Of a DNA stretch of 64,000 bases, positions 10,201 to 21,325 are shown piece after piece; the stretch's first letter is position 1; every line of letters starts with the position of its first letter. This DNA comes from Amoebophrya sp. A120. Taxonomy: Eukaryota; Sar; Dinophyceae; Syndiniales; Amoebophryaceae. The stretch is from positions 395,309 through 459,308 of the forward strand of contig CAJINV010000015.1 of assembly GCA_905178155.1 (NCBI GenBank). The letters run 5' to 3'. Under the pieces are notes generated by a model. The model was not told where the DNA came from and did not search any database. It saw only the letters and a program-made list of their open reading frames with translations. Both the position numbers and the translations under genes were made by a program.

Positions 10201-13200
10201 GTCATGCATATTTTCCATGACCCATGACGTCTGTGATGCATGCCGTAGCATCACAGGCTTTTAGAGACCCTCCTGATGCCTATTCCGCATGAGAAATACC
10301 CTCTCCGCGTAACACAAACTGGACTCCTGTTGCTTGTCATGCAATACAGACTTTTTCGGAATTCAAAAACAGCATTACAAGTTCCAACCTTCCAGACCCA
10401 GACATTTTTACATTTGATAGTGAACATTGGGGGCTCGTGCTGAAGACGAGTCGGGGGCAGAGCTAGATATAACCTGCTCAGGTGTTACAATCTCAAACGT
10501 TACAATAGAATCTTGAATTTGTGTTGCAAGAAGTGCGTTATCTGTCCAACTCTCATAGGATTGCGCATGACAAGTTCTGGAGTCCCAATCCGCACTACAA
10601 TCTGGCGAAATTTGTATTGCAGAAAGTGGAATGCTGTCGGAATCTGTCATGCTCATCATGCAATACAAAACCCAGACTCTATTGTAACGTTTGAGATTGT
10701 AACGTTTGAGCAGGTCATACTAGAGCTACCGATTTTCCATTTCACAAACGCTTGCAGCGTCTCCATGATGAAGTGCTGATTCCCGCTTGCACTTGCTCCC
10801 TGCTCTCTACAATTTCTGGGACCACCACACGGCGAGGAGATTATAGTTCGTGCGGTACTGTCACTAGAAGGCGCGGCTCCTGAACCAGCTGGACTTCGTC
10901 CAGGTTTTGCTCCTCCTAACAAGTTGTCCATTGTTCCGTTGAAGAACATGGCGACCAGCTTTCTGGCCCAATGGGTGAAAAAGTGCTTCAGTTTTGCGAT
11001 CATCTGGCTCAACACATACCATTTTCGCTTCTGATTTCCATTTTTGCACCGGGTCGTGTCGTCCGCATTGGGATTTGGTCCTCCGCCCGTTCTGTTCGCA
11101 TAGATGAACCGATCCAACGCTCGGAAAAGCATCTGCTTCAACTGGAACAGCAAACGCAGAACCTTCTTTGCCCGAGAGATGTGAAAGAGTTTTTGAGCGT
11201 ACAGCCCGTGGCGCGACGATGGAACCGTCCTCGTGCTGGAAGGTGGTTCTCTTGCAGATCGATGTTCCAGATAATTATCCACGTGAGCCGCAGCCCTAAT
11301 ACTTGCAGCCGCGGCCCCTTGTTGTGCTGACGAGACGGGTAGAGGTTTTGCCCTCTCCTGCTCCTCTGCGAGGCGCTTTAAGGTTTCCGCAATGTGTTTT
11401 TTTCTCCTCTTCCCTCGGCCAGTAACAGAGTCTGGGCCGAAGTAGCCACGCGGAATCTCTTCGCCGCCGTCAATGAGGGGAAATCTCGCTTTGGAATGCC
11501 GCCTCCGCGTATCAAATGCAAAGAGACTTTGACTTGTCATGCACTTTTTGCGTGAGCCATGATGTCTGTGATGCATGCCGTAGCATCACAGATTTTTTTT
11601 TCGAGGGGTTCTTGATGCCTATTTCGCATGACAAATGCCCTATCCGCGTAGCAAAAATTACATTCCCTTTGGTGCTACTCATGCAATACAGATTTTTTTG
11701 GAATCCAAATGCAGCATCACAAGTTGCATGCTTCCAGACCCAGATGACATTTTTGCATTTGATACCGCGCAGCGTGGTCCAGCTTGGCCTGCTTTTTTGC
11801 CTCCGCAACCCGCTCCTGCGTTTCCGCTGGGGAGAGATAGGCAGGCTGCGGTTCTTGTGAGGCTGCTTTTGGCCCCCGGTCATCAACAGCAACGGTGGCT
11901 CCTGCACCCGGTCCTCTTGGCGGTGGATCTGCCACGAAACCCGGTCGTGCTTGTTTATCCCTTGGGACCTGAAGTCGCGGACCTAGGCTCCTAAGTTTTT
12001 CCCGGGCGGATGCGAAAGTCGACGTTCTCGGCTGCGCAGCGGCAGTGGCGGAATCTTCGCCCGAAGAAGTCGTGGTGGGAGAGGCGGCGAACGAAGACGC
12101 TGATACACTTTGCTGGCCGCACGACCTTATGAAATGCGAAAGCATCGTACTAGTATAAAAATAAATCGCATGACAAATTCCCTCAGCATGAGAAAGATGT
12201 AATGCGGATTTACCTTAAGAAAAATATTTGTAATGCATGATTGCAATACGAGTACGATACTTTTGCACAGGATAGACCTGTCGTCCAGTTTCGCTAGGCT
12301 CATATGCCACGGGACCGTCTTGCTCCGCTGTAGGCCGCCCTTGGCAGACTTATTTCCTGCTAATTGTTCATCTAGGGCGCTGCTGGTGCCATCGCCAGCA
12401 CCGTGTTTTTGTTTCATCGCAGCAAAATTTTTACCACCAACTACACCGAGGCACAAGGGGCTGTTGCCTCGCATCAAGGGCCTAAACCCTAAGCCCCCTT
12501 CTTCCTCGTCTTTCGTTTCATCATTTTCACTCGGGAGGACGATAGAACTTCTATCTCGCAGTAGCTCCAGCTTACTCAGCATCCGCATGTCGTCTGCCAG
12601 TGTCAGCATGTCGTTTGGTACGGGTGTAGGAGAAACTTTCTTATGCACATCGTCGAAAGAAGATGAAGAACCAGCAATACTGCATTCGCCGAGCTCTTCG
12701 TCGTCGCCAACATCGGAAAATGATGATGAGGACGATGGGGACGAGAGATTTGAGGAGTCCTGCAACAGGAACTCCAGAGCGGAAAGATCCTGCGGAGTTG
12801 TACGCTGAAAATTTGCTCGGCTGGCTACCGACGGATTGAATTCGATCTTCTCGGTCTTGACGCTCCCATCCTCGGCCTCGTCGAAGGTAACACGACGCTC
12901 CCGGGGGTCCTGTTGTACTGCGAGACTGTTCGAAGAACAGGAAGCATAGGATCCTGACGTACTTGAACCAGCACCAGAACCTTCTCGTTTCAGAATCGAT
13001 GGCTTGTTCATTGTCGTTCTAGCAGCAGCAGCAGCAGCGGGCCCTCGTCCAACATTATTAGGCTGCAAAAGCCTACAAGAACTACCCGGTTGACCAGCGA
13101 ACGATGCTTCTGCAGGACGGCGCGCTGCTTGATGTTCTTGTGCCTCCGTGTGCTTTTTCAGGAGTTTCTGTAGCTGGTCCGCCCACTGAACATCTGTAGC

Positions 13201-15042
13201 TGGTGGCGAAGATGCAGCGGCAGCTGCTCGTTCTCCCCCTGCCGTGGTTTGTGTAGTTTCATCCTGTGCAGGAGCTGAACCTGCTTCCAACGCCACTGCT
13301 AGGGGCTCGGGTTCATCTACAGCTTCACGCAGTAGCTCTCCTCGGTTGCAACTATTAGATGTACAACTTCCAGATGAATAAGGTCCTGCTGCTCCTCCTC
13401 CTCCTGCCGCAACTCCAGGGGATGATCTTGCTAAAAACAAGTTGTCTACTGCATCCCGTCCTCGACCGGCCAATCGATTTGGATTTGCGGTGCTGGCCAG
13501 GAGCGCCATTGGATTATAAGGGGGCGTCACAGAGCCGGAGTCAGGATAGTTGGATGAGGAAGACGAGGAAGATTCCTCGTCCTTGTCCATTTTGATGTTG
13601 GCAGATAATGTTGACACCTCTGTACTAAATCTAGAACCGGCCACATCACAACGACCTCCAGAGCTCCTAGAAGTTGTACAACTATAACTAGGACTATCGG
13701 AGGCCGCAGCATCATGTCGTCCACGTGCTGAAGCCACTGACACGGCAGCGCTTTTGATGAAACTGTCCCGGGACGACGAGGCGGAGCTGTCACCGCGATT
13801 TCCTTCAGGAAGTAGAGGTGTCCGCTCGACGGGGGGGCGTTCTCCTTCTTGCGGCAAATAACCACTACTTTTCTTGCGCGCATAATCTTCACGGTCTACT
13901 TTTCCTCTGCTTTCGTCGGAAAAAATCTGCAATCTTTTTTCGAAATCCTCTGCCAGCTTGTGGCTGTCGTTCTCGAGGTTAGAGGATGGAAGAGGAAGCT
14001 GCGCACTATGCCCTTTCAAAATATCATCTTGTTCCCACAAGAACTCTGGTTTTTTACTGTTCTCAATCGCGACCTCCAGCTGCGGAGACAACAAGGCGGA
14101 AGAGCTGGTGAACTTCTTCGACTTATTCCTGTCTTTGCTTACTCGCGAGTGATGTGTAGTAGCTTTCTGTGCGACGACCTCCACAGGCGAAGCCCCCGAG
14201 AGCCCCTCTTCTGCCTCTGGCTCCTCGAGAGGAGCTACTTCTACAACCTCTCCTGCCCCTGCGTGGTCAACGTACATCGCAGGTGGGAGTTCTTGTAGCT
14301 TTATCTTTTCCACTTGTGATGAACCACACGACCGTTCAGAGGTACACCTGCGGTCCAGATCGTACCCGCAGCTTGTGCCCAACAAAATATCGAAGTCATC
14401 TTGTTCGTTGTCTGTGTCAACGAGCTCTATTTCAGGATCGGCGGTCGGCCTCAGCAAAAATCCTGACGATTTTTCCGAACCAGCAGTTCTCCTACTTGCT
14501 GCACCATTTGCAGGGGGTGGTTTAATGCAGCTCTCAACTCCAGCATCCCGAGGAGCGCTGGAATGTCTACCTGTGGTGCTAGTCCTCGTAGTACTTACTG
14601 GAAAAGAAATGCTGGTGGAAGACGGAGCCGACACAGGAGCAGGAGGAACAGGGCCGCCCTCGCTTCTGTTTATATGTGCGGCTTCATCTTCTACACACGA
14701 CCTTCCTGAAGATCTGCCGTCTCGTCCACACGCCCTTCCTGCTAGTACGCTCTCACTTGTACGTAGTGCGTCCACCGCAGAAATAAAGTCGAATACTCCT
14801 GTGAATCGACGCGCATCAGAAGTTTCTTCTGGTGTGGAAATAAGTTCTCGCCCGGCGCTGGTGCAATTGTAAAAAAGATCGTGAAAAATGCTGGATAGTA
14901 CAACCGCGGTCGTCGTGGCCGCCATGATTCCGAAAAAATAACCGCCTTTTCGTCGAAATGGGTCTCGAGTAGCTGGCTGCCGTTGTCTAGACAGATCAGC
15001 GCCCCGCTTCGGCGCCACGGTTTCAATATTTACTTGTCTCAT
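7237..15042 (-). CDS. Large low-complexity protein with N-terminal hydrophobic segment, function unknown
   Basis: Eleven exons (15042-12275, 12127-11765, 11509-10720, 10467-10420, 10157-9876, 9562-9474, 9324-9243, 9007-8953, 8673-7758, 7595-7560, 7290-7237) give 1810 aa ending VQELLHQEVPPPG. The frame is maintained over all ten introns. Residues about 33-58 (GGYFFGIMAATTTAVVLSS) form a single hydrophobic segment. The rest is Ser/Ala/Glu-rich with basic coiled stretches (for example KRRKKHIAETLKRLAEEQERA) and a Gln/Lys-rich segment near the middle. I recognise no domain. The N-terminal third is paralogous to the gene at 18529-15766. The last two junctions have imperfect target repeats, so the final 30 residues are less sure. 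Confidence 0.75.
7291..7559. mobile_element. Introner family A, intron 10 of the 7237-15042 gene
   Basis: Ends TATCAAATGCAAATATGTC and its inverse. Flanking 5-mers TCCGA and TCAGC match at three of five positions. Excision keeps the frame into a 54-nt last exon. Confidence 0.8.
7596..7757. mobile_element. Introner family B, intron 9 of the 7237-15042 gene
   Basis: Ends TATGAAATGCAAAAGCAT and the inverse ending GCAGTGGATA. Target repeat GCCAA/GCCAG, one mismatch. It leaves a 36-nt exon between itself and the next element. Confidence 0.85.
8674..8952. mobile_element. Introner family C, intron 8 of the 7237-15042 gene
   Basis: Ends TATCCTGAGTAAAAACGTCC and its inverse. Exact target repeat TGTTC. 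Excision joins CVEQ to GEKSAG. Confidence 0.9.
9008..9242. mobile_element. Introner family D, intron 7 of the 7237-15042 gene
   Basis: Ends TATGGTGTTCTCAAACG and an inverse with two copies of a GTTACA-type word. Exact target repeat CCTGC. This is one of the few where a GT-AG excision is possible. Confidence 0.9.
9325..9473. mobile_element. Introner family B, intron 6 of the 7237-15042 gene
   Basis: Ends TATGCATTGCAAAAGTATCG and CTTTTGCACAGGATA. Exact target repeat TAGAT. Confidence 0.9.
9563..9875. mobile_element. Introner family A, intron 5 of the 7237-15042 gene
   Basis: Ends TATCAATCGTAAATATGTC and TTTGCATTTGATA with slightly diverged family-A core. Exact target repeat GCGCG. Frame kept. 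Confidence 0.88.
10158..10419. mobile_element. Introner family A, intron 4 of the 7237-15042 gene
   Basis: Ends TATCAAATGCAAATATGTC and its inverse. Exact target repeat GTGAA. It bounds a 48-nt exon. Confidence 0.9.
10468..10719. mobile_element. Introner family H, intron 3 of the 7237-15042 gene
   Basis: Ends TATAACCTGCTC and GAGCAGGTCATA, followed inward by paired words around CGTTACAAT. Exact target repeat CTAGA. The only family-H copy in the window. Confidence 0.88.
11510..11764. mobile_element. Introner family A, intron 2 of the 7237-15042 gene
   Basis: Ends TATCAAATGCAAAGAG and TTTTTGCATTTGATA. Exact target repeat CCGCG. Excision joins DHAAR to RRHSK. Confidence 0.9.
12128..12274. mobile_element. 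Introner family B, intron 1 of the 7237-15042 gene
   Basis: Ends TATGAAATGCGAAAGCATCG and CTTTTGCACAGGATA. Exact target repeat GACCT; on the sense strand AGGTC, so a GT-AG excision is possible here. Joins LDDRS to CGQQ. Confidence 0.9.
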
Positions 15043-15765
15043 TTTTACGTATAGGATACTGTCATTGTTTATCTTTTGCGTTATTGAAGATAAAATAGAG
15101 AAACTGAGTGCCCCATCAGATGATGATGATGATCACGTAAATGATATAAGTAATTTCCTTCTGCTGCAAAAGCAAAATACAACCAAGACCAAAAAATGCA
15201 GTCGAACTCGATAAAGAGCTCTAGGTTCTACTTCGATAGATTTCAGAGAACATGGTTACTTATGCGAAATAAAAAACACGTGTCAGAAGTGACTGAAGCA
15301 GGTAAGAAGAATGAGAATCCTGCAGAGAACCGCGAATGACAGTGGTCAAAGTGTAGTTGGATCTCGTTGCGGGCTGGGCCGGCAGGCACGACATAGATCT
15401 TTCTCGAATGGGATTCGGATTGTTGGGAGAGTCGATCTTCGAAGGCATGATCTTTTCCTCGCAGCAGTGGTCATTGAAACGTCTTCGTCTTGATAGAACT
15501 GCGCGCGCGACACACGACGAGACTTTGTGTATACTTATCATAAACTTTTCAGGGATCGTGTGCTTGTGCCTGCGCCTGCCCCAACCAAGAGTTACTTTTG
15601 CCGTAGTCTGGAGCAAGTCAAAGTCTTTTTTGTCTTCTTAAAGTGACTGAGGAGACCGCGCCTCCGTAGGTTGATTTGTCCAGCAGATTTCCCATCTTGG
15701 CTATGGTACGAATCGTGAGTAAGTGAGTTTTATCTACGCACAACTTGGATCCTGTATGTATGTAT
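15043..15765. promoter_or_regulatory. Duplicated 5' flank between paralogues
   Basis: Bases about 15220-15500 match about 18595-18870 closely on the plus strand (for example CGAAATAAAAAACACGTGTC at 15265 and 18649). The segment lies just upstream of both paralogous starts, so it is probably promoter and 5' UTR carried along in the duplication. No motif of known function identified. Confidence 0.5.
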
Positions 15766-18529
15766 CTACGCACAACTCGAGGCACTAGAACAGCAGTCTT
15801 CTGCATCTGTGATTGAGGTGACTGTGAGAGCCATGTCGAAAAACCGTTGTGGTTGGGATGATGAACCAGAGGACCGCAGGCGCAGCGCGGGGGGCTTCCA
15901 TGCCTCCTCGTCCTCTACATGGGCAAGAACGAGGAGCCCATTGGACAGCGTAGCTGCTTCGATCGAACTCCTGCCACTATGGAAGTGTCAGGATTGAAAT
16001 CGTCAAAGTTGAAATAACTTGTAATCATGCTAAACCGACCGAAACCACTACACAACCTGTAAGGGCACCTTACCGCACGTGGTTCGGCCACCAGGTCGTG
16101 GAAAAAATGCATAAAATCGATACCAGTTGGAGTCCCAATTTCTAAGCGGTGCATGACAAATTTGCCGAGCACCGGAATCCAATTTCTCATGCTGTTTGGG
16201 CACAGAAGACTGGTTTTGTCATGCTCCTTTAGCAGCTCTATCCCAAACCCTAAATAGGCTCACAATCTGCCTCACTTGCCATCCCTGCAAGAGAGGCACT
16301 TCATGCCCTGCAATTTATGCATGAGAAATTATTTCAACTTGTTTGACGATTTCAATCCTGACACCCCCCCGCCCATAGCCATCAGTGTCAAGCGGGGGCA
16401 GCTGAGCTAGTTCTTCCTCGGACAGGGGTACCCGGTCGACCATAATTCGTAGGTGTTGCGCCGCTGGGGTAATGTCGACTTTCGCGCAAAGCTCATCATG
16501 ATGTTGAACAAGCCGTCGTCTTTTACTCCCTGCATCAGGATGTTCTTGAACAGGCCTGTAGATAAACTGGTCATCAATAGTTACTTCCACCTCTCGCATT
16601 CCTTTTTGAGTCAGTGCATCTTCCAAAAGTTTAAGACAATGCCGAAGCGGAGCCTCTAGTTGGTCGACTGCAAGACGCGCCGCGACGGCAGCGCTGTACC
16701 CACAATCGGCTCCATAGCACACCAACTGTGCAGCCAGACCATACGGATGACCGACTGGCATAGATGTCCTTTGCATTGTACTCTGACCAGCTTGCTGCAT
16801 AGATTTCATTCGAAGCTGACGACTGAGCTTGGACAAGTCCTCAACTGGCATGGGCAGGTGCGGGCGTTGGCCAAGAAGGTTATAGAATGCACGCCAGCTT
16901 GCATTAATTTCAGACCTCCTCTTCTCCCCCTCCCTCCCCAAAACCAACGCGTCAAAGACATTGTGAAGGTATTAAAAATAAAAATCCCCCCTTCATCCCA
17001 TATCAAAACGAAATTTCTGATGCTGGATTGGGATATTACACAAATCCAATTTGTGTTGCAGAAAGACTGCGCGCAGATCTCAAGCCTAGGCAAGGGCCTT
17101 TTGGTGTAGGCACCTAGCATGGTTGTAGACGGCTAGTACCCTGTAGGCCTGGCAGCGTCACAAATCGCCTGCATAACGTCACGGACAGCTGCCTGAATGT
17201 GCCTTCTTGCAAGACAGATTTGCGGTCACAAATCTGCATCACAAATTTTCAGAAGGTGAAGGATGCGTGTTCAACATGGAGATTGGGGATTTTTCCTCGT
17301 AATAGAAGGAATAACTTGCTAACGAAAGGCGCAACCTCCGCCAAGAACCCAAAGGGCAGATCCTCAAGGGTGGAAGCGTCAGCTCGAGGTAAAATCTCAT
17401 CCGCTGCCCCCGTCGCAGCTGCACCATCGGCGTGCCTGCGCCTGCGCTTCTGGGGAGGCGGTTGGCTATGCTGCACCCGTCCCGCGCCGGGAGAAGGAGG
17501 ACTTACTGGAAAAGCAATGCTGGAAGAAGGAGCCGATACAGGAGCAGGAGGAACAGGGCCGCGGCCCTCGCTTCTGTTTATAATTTGCGCGGTTTCATCA
17601 TCTTCTACTTCTACACACGCCCTTCCTGAAGATCTGCCGTCCTCTCGTCCACACGACCTTCCTGCTAGTACGACGCGGTCGCTCGTGCCTACTGCGTTCT
17701 CGTTCACCCCAGGTATCAAGTCGAATACTGCCAAAGCGAATCGCGCACCATTGGCGTCAGAAGTCCTCGTAGCTCCTTGTTCTGCGCGAAAATCGCAAAG
17801 ACCGTGAATCATGTATCACGAGAAAAAAGTGTTACAGTTACACACTTGTTGGCGTTTCTGCATCACAAATTTTTTTGTGTGTGGCAGGGCAAACTTGTAA
17901 TGCGAAGATCATAAGGGAAAACAGGAAGGAAACGAGGCTCCCAGGCATTTCCTGCATGAGAAAGGTTATCTGTGTTGCCGGTCTTGCAATCCAATGTGTA
18001 ACTGTAACACTTTTTTCTTCGCATATCATGCTAGAAGATATTACTGCGGTCGTCGTCACCGCCGCCAGAACTTCGAAAAAATAACCTCCTTGTCGTCGTT
18101 ATGGAAGCGTCAGGATCGAAATTGACAAAGTCGAAAAATTTGTGATGCATAAAATGCATGGCGCGAAATACGTGCGTTGCAGAGCAGGCAAGTGAGGCCG
18201 ATTGTCAGCCTGCTTGGGGTTATAGCTCGAGCTGCTAAAGCAGCAGGAGAGAATCAGTCTTCTTTGCCTAAACAGCATTACAAACTGGATTTAGGCACCA
18301 CCAGAATTTGTCATGCGCCACTTAGCAACTGGGTTCGAATTGGAATCCATTTTATGCATGACAAATCATTTCGATTTTGTCAATTTCGATTCTGACACTT
18401 CCATAGTCGTCGATAGCATGGTCCTCGAGAAATAGGAGCTTCTTGCCGTTGTGTACTACTACACAAAAGAACACCGCCTTGACGCCTCGTCCCCGGCGCG
18501 GCGGTTTCAATATGTACAAGTTGTCTCAT
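15766..18529 (-). CDS. Paralogue of the 7237-15042 gene, function unknown
   Basis: Five exons (18529-18406, 18099-18026, 17813-17305, 16969-16378, 15977-15766) give 496 aa. The start MRQLVHIETAAP matches MRQVNIETVAP of the downstream gene. The shared part continues through GGYFF...TTTAV (hydrophobic segment), LAGRSCGREDGRSSGRACVE and NRSEGRGPVPPAPVSAPSS, then the two diverge. The C-terminal half, from LHNVFDALVLGREG through HPYGLAAQLVCYGADCGYS to EEELAQLPPLDTDG, looks like a folded domain I do not recognise. All four introns are introners, and the first two are absent from the sister gene at homologous positions. The reading frame is well supported; the role is unknown. Confidence 0.75.
15978..16377. 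mobile_element. Introner family G, intron 4 of the 15766-18529 gene
   Basis: Ends TATGGAAGTGTCAGGATTG and an inverse with a C-rich insertion before CCCATA. Target repeat GCCAC/GCCAT, one mismatch. Frame kept. Confidence 0.85.
16970..17304. mobile_element. Introner family E, intron 3 of the 15766-18529 gene
   Basis: Ends TATTAAAAATAAAAATCCCC and the inverse ending CTCGTAATA. Exact target repeat GAAGG. Joins KLFL to HNVF. Confidence 0.88.
17814..18025. mobile_element. Introner family I, intron 2 of the 15766-18529 gene
   Basis: Ends TATCACGAGAAAAAAGTGTT and the inverse ending CTTCGCATA. Exact target repeat TCATG. The sister gene has an uninterrupted sequence at this point. Confidence 0.9.
18100..18405. 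mobile_element. Introner family G, intron 1 of the 15766-18529 gene
   Basis: Ends TATGGAAGCGTCAGGATCG and the inverse ending CTTCCATA. Exact target repeat GTCGT. The sister gene has an uninterrupted sequence at this point. Confidence 0.9.
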
Positions 18530-19680
18530 GATTTTCTTTCACTAAACTCAATCCGTGGTATTGTTCTTCTTGTTTGTTTGTTTGGTGTGCTCTAGGTTCT
18601 ACTTCGATAGATTTATTTAGACAACATACACATAGCTTGTTGCTTATGCGAAATAAAAAACACGTGTCAGAAGTGGCTGTCTGAAGTAAAAGTCCCGCGG
18701 AGATGAACCGCGAAAAGATGACAGTGGTCAAAGTGTAGTTGGATCTCGTTCGGGGCTGCGCCGGCAGGCACGACATAGATATTTCTCGAATGGGATTCGG
18801 ATTCTTGTTGGGAGAGTCTATCTTCGAAGGCATGATCTTTTCGCACCAGTGGTCATTGAAGCGTCTTCGTCTCGATGGAGCTGCAGGAACCAGTTTTACA
18901 GTCATAACTCGATGAAGATCAAGTTCAAGATAGAGATGTAGCAAGGCTCCATAGAAGTAAAACCCTGCGGAAAGAGCTTGTTTCCCGATCTTAATCATGC
19001 ACTACTACAGATCCCGCGACGCACCAAGAACACGTGGAAGTTCAAATGGGGAACGATAACGATCGTTTACAAAAACATCTCCATGTGCAGATCACCTCCT
19101 AAGACGAGTACTAATTCTTACTTGAACAAATCAACGGCCCTCTGCGTGTGCGTCTGTCTGCGCACAGAAAATTATGATCAGGTGCTGGTCCTCGTCCTGC
19201 TACAAACACGACATCCGCAGCTGGGGTTCGGACACAACGAGCCAGGTTGCATCGCTTTGTGAGCACCAGGGCCTATTCGTAGGACATCGCTCCTTTTCGA
19301 GCGGTGCCTTGATGTCAGATCGTTATCTTTGTAGCGCCACACGGGCCCGACAAAAAATCTGGAATCTTTTATTATTACTTCTGCAATAAAATCAGAAATA
19401 AAATTCTCTTGATGTAGTTTGTTTGCGTTGCCAAATTAATTCTCCGCCTCCTTTTTCGAAGGTTTTCGTTTTCTCTTCTAGTAATTGAGATTCGTTAGTT
19501 TTTTCGAACTAGCATTTCGAGTGGATTTCTGCAACGCTTCGAATTCCTTTTGTGAAAAATAAGTGCGTATAAACATCGCTGATCAGCAAGACATTTGCAG
19601 ATTTGCTTCTTTACTCGCACCTCGCACCAGTCTTCCTTCCCAATATATTGTTTGATTAATGATACTTCTACTGGTCAAGC
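18530..19680. other. Spacer upstream of the 15766-18529 gene
   Basis: Contains the second copy of the duplicated 5' flank (about 18595-18870). The rest, to 19680, shows no gene or repeat that I can support. Confidence 0.45.
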
Positions 19681-19830
19681 CATGGATAAAAATCGTGCGG
19701 TACGTTTCATCGGACCTCCGGCTGCGACTGCTCTGTTGCATGTGCAACGTAAATTTAAAGAACATCGAGGCCAGATGCAAACGATGACCATAAATAAATA
19801 GTTTGTTACGATAGAACTGCCCAAGAAAGC

Positions 19831-20094
19831 TATAAAATGCAAATATGTCTGGGTCTGGAAGAATGCAGGAGTTTGTCATGCAGATTTTGCATGACCCATA
19901 AAGTCTGTGATGCATGCCCTAGCATCAGAGATTCTGTGAGGGCTTTCTAATGCTCATACCGCAGAAGAAATGCCCTCTCCGCGTAGCACAAATTGCACCT
20001 CTTTTGCTGTTCATGCAATACAGATTTCATGCAGAGTCCAAAGGTAGCATCACACGTTGCATCCTTCCAGACCCAGACATATTTGCAATGCACA
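19831..20094. mobile_element. Introner family A in the unresolved locus 19831-20721
   Basis: Ends TATAAAATGCAAATATGTC and the inverse ending GCAATGCACA. Exact target repeat AAAGC. It lies downstream of the stop of the minus-strand model, so it may be in a UTR, or the gene is broken. Confidence 0.8.
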
Positions 20095-20180
20095 AAAGCT
20101 CCCCCCACCTCACGCTAGATGAAACCTCCGACGTGCTGCTTCCCATGCTTCCGATGGAGCTGCGAGAAGGTTGTAGGTTG

Positions 20181-20721
20181 TCACTGATTATACGTAAATC
20201 TGGGAGGATGGTCAGCGGGGGGCTGCCACAGTGCCGCGAGGCCGCAAATTCGTCGCACCTCCGCCGGGCCGAGCAATCCAACCAGTGCTATCATCCCGGG
20301 CCCCGAGCTATCAAATGCAAATATGTCTGGGTCCGGAAACTTGTAATGCTGAGTTGTGAAGAATAGTGAATTCTCTGTAATTATGCACAGCCAAGCATGA
20401 GAAATATTTGCGCGGCTTAGTGTTGCGCTTTCCACATTACAAACTGCTTTTTGCATGACAAGTGAAAGGGTTTCTATCTCTTCTTGGACACGCATGACAA
20501 ATTCTTCAGTCATGCCAGACAAGCATGACAAGGAACTTGCATGCTTCCAGAGAGACCCAGAGACCTATTTGCATTTGATACGAGTGGAGGAAATCCAATG
20601 CCTCCCCCGGCTGCGTGACTGCTGCGGCTCGGTCCTGCAGGGATGGAGTCGAGCGGGGCAGTGGAGCCGGAAGAGTCTCCATACAATCCATGTTCTTCGT
20701 AATATTACTGACTCGCTTCAT
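20181..20721 (-). CDS. Doubtful small gene with one introner
   Basis: Exons 20721-20581 and 20308-20181 would give about 87 aa (MKRVSNITKNMDCME... to PPRFTYNQ), Leu/Ala/Pro-rich, with no recognised domain. The introner at 20309-20580 is removed in frame. A second introner lies beyond the stop, and no single minus-strand frame crosses both. A plus-strand reading does cross both after excision, and it ends at LRNITDSLHC, but it lacks a clear start. Minus is preferred only because every other gene here is on that strand. It could be a pseudogene. Confidence 0.3.
20309..20580. mobile_element. Introner family A in the unresolved locus
   Basis: Ends TATCAAATGCAAATATGTC and the inverse with a short extra AGAGAC doublet in the core. 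Target repeat CGAGC/CGAGT, one mismatch. Confidence 0.85.
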
Positions 20722-21325
20722 TGTTAGTAACGTTGTGTGAAGCTCTTCTGGGCCACCCACTAGGACGCGAAAGTTGGCAACGGCACGAGCAGAAACTACT
20801 TACTTACACTTACTTCTGTCTGAAGAACCGTATCTTTTTGAGTCGCTCACAGCATAAGTACTCACTATCTATGACAAAATCAGGCAGAATCAGAAACTAC
20901 AGGATGCTCAAGTAGATCTTTCGTAAGCAACAGGCTGCGCAGGTACAGGTAGACGCGCTGTAAGTATGTGCCCTCGGATCTACTTCAGAAAAGTCCTCAG
21001 GTAGAAGTATGAACAGAAAGATCTCGCCAGTTGAAGAAAAAACGAAACAGAAACATACGATGATGATGAAACGGAAACGACGAAAAATAAATTCTGGATC
21101 GAGTGCCTGCTGACCGTATCAACATGTGACGGCACAACCGCGTACAATTCCTGGAAAAAGTCATCACTTCATCGGGACGAAGATACGAACTCCAACCCAA
21201 CACGGAAAACTTGTTTAGAAGAAAAGTACTATTAGGTACGTTGCAGTGATCATAGTACGTACTCTCGTCCGACGTGCATTCGAAGTGTGGATCTTAATAG
21301 TTCTTATGATGTTCTCCACTTTTCG
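20722..21325. other. Spacer
   Basis: About 600 bases with no gene, introner or repeat that I can support. Confidence 0.4.
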
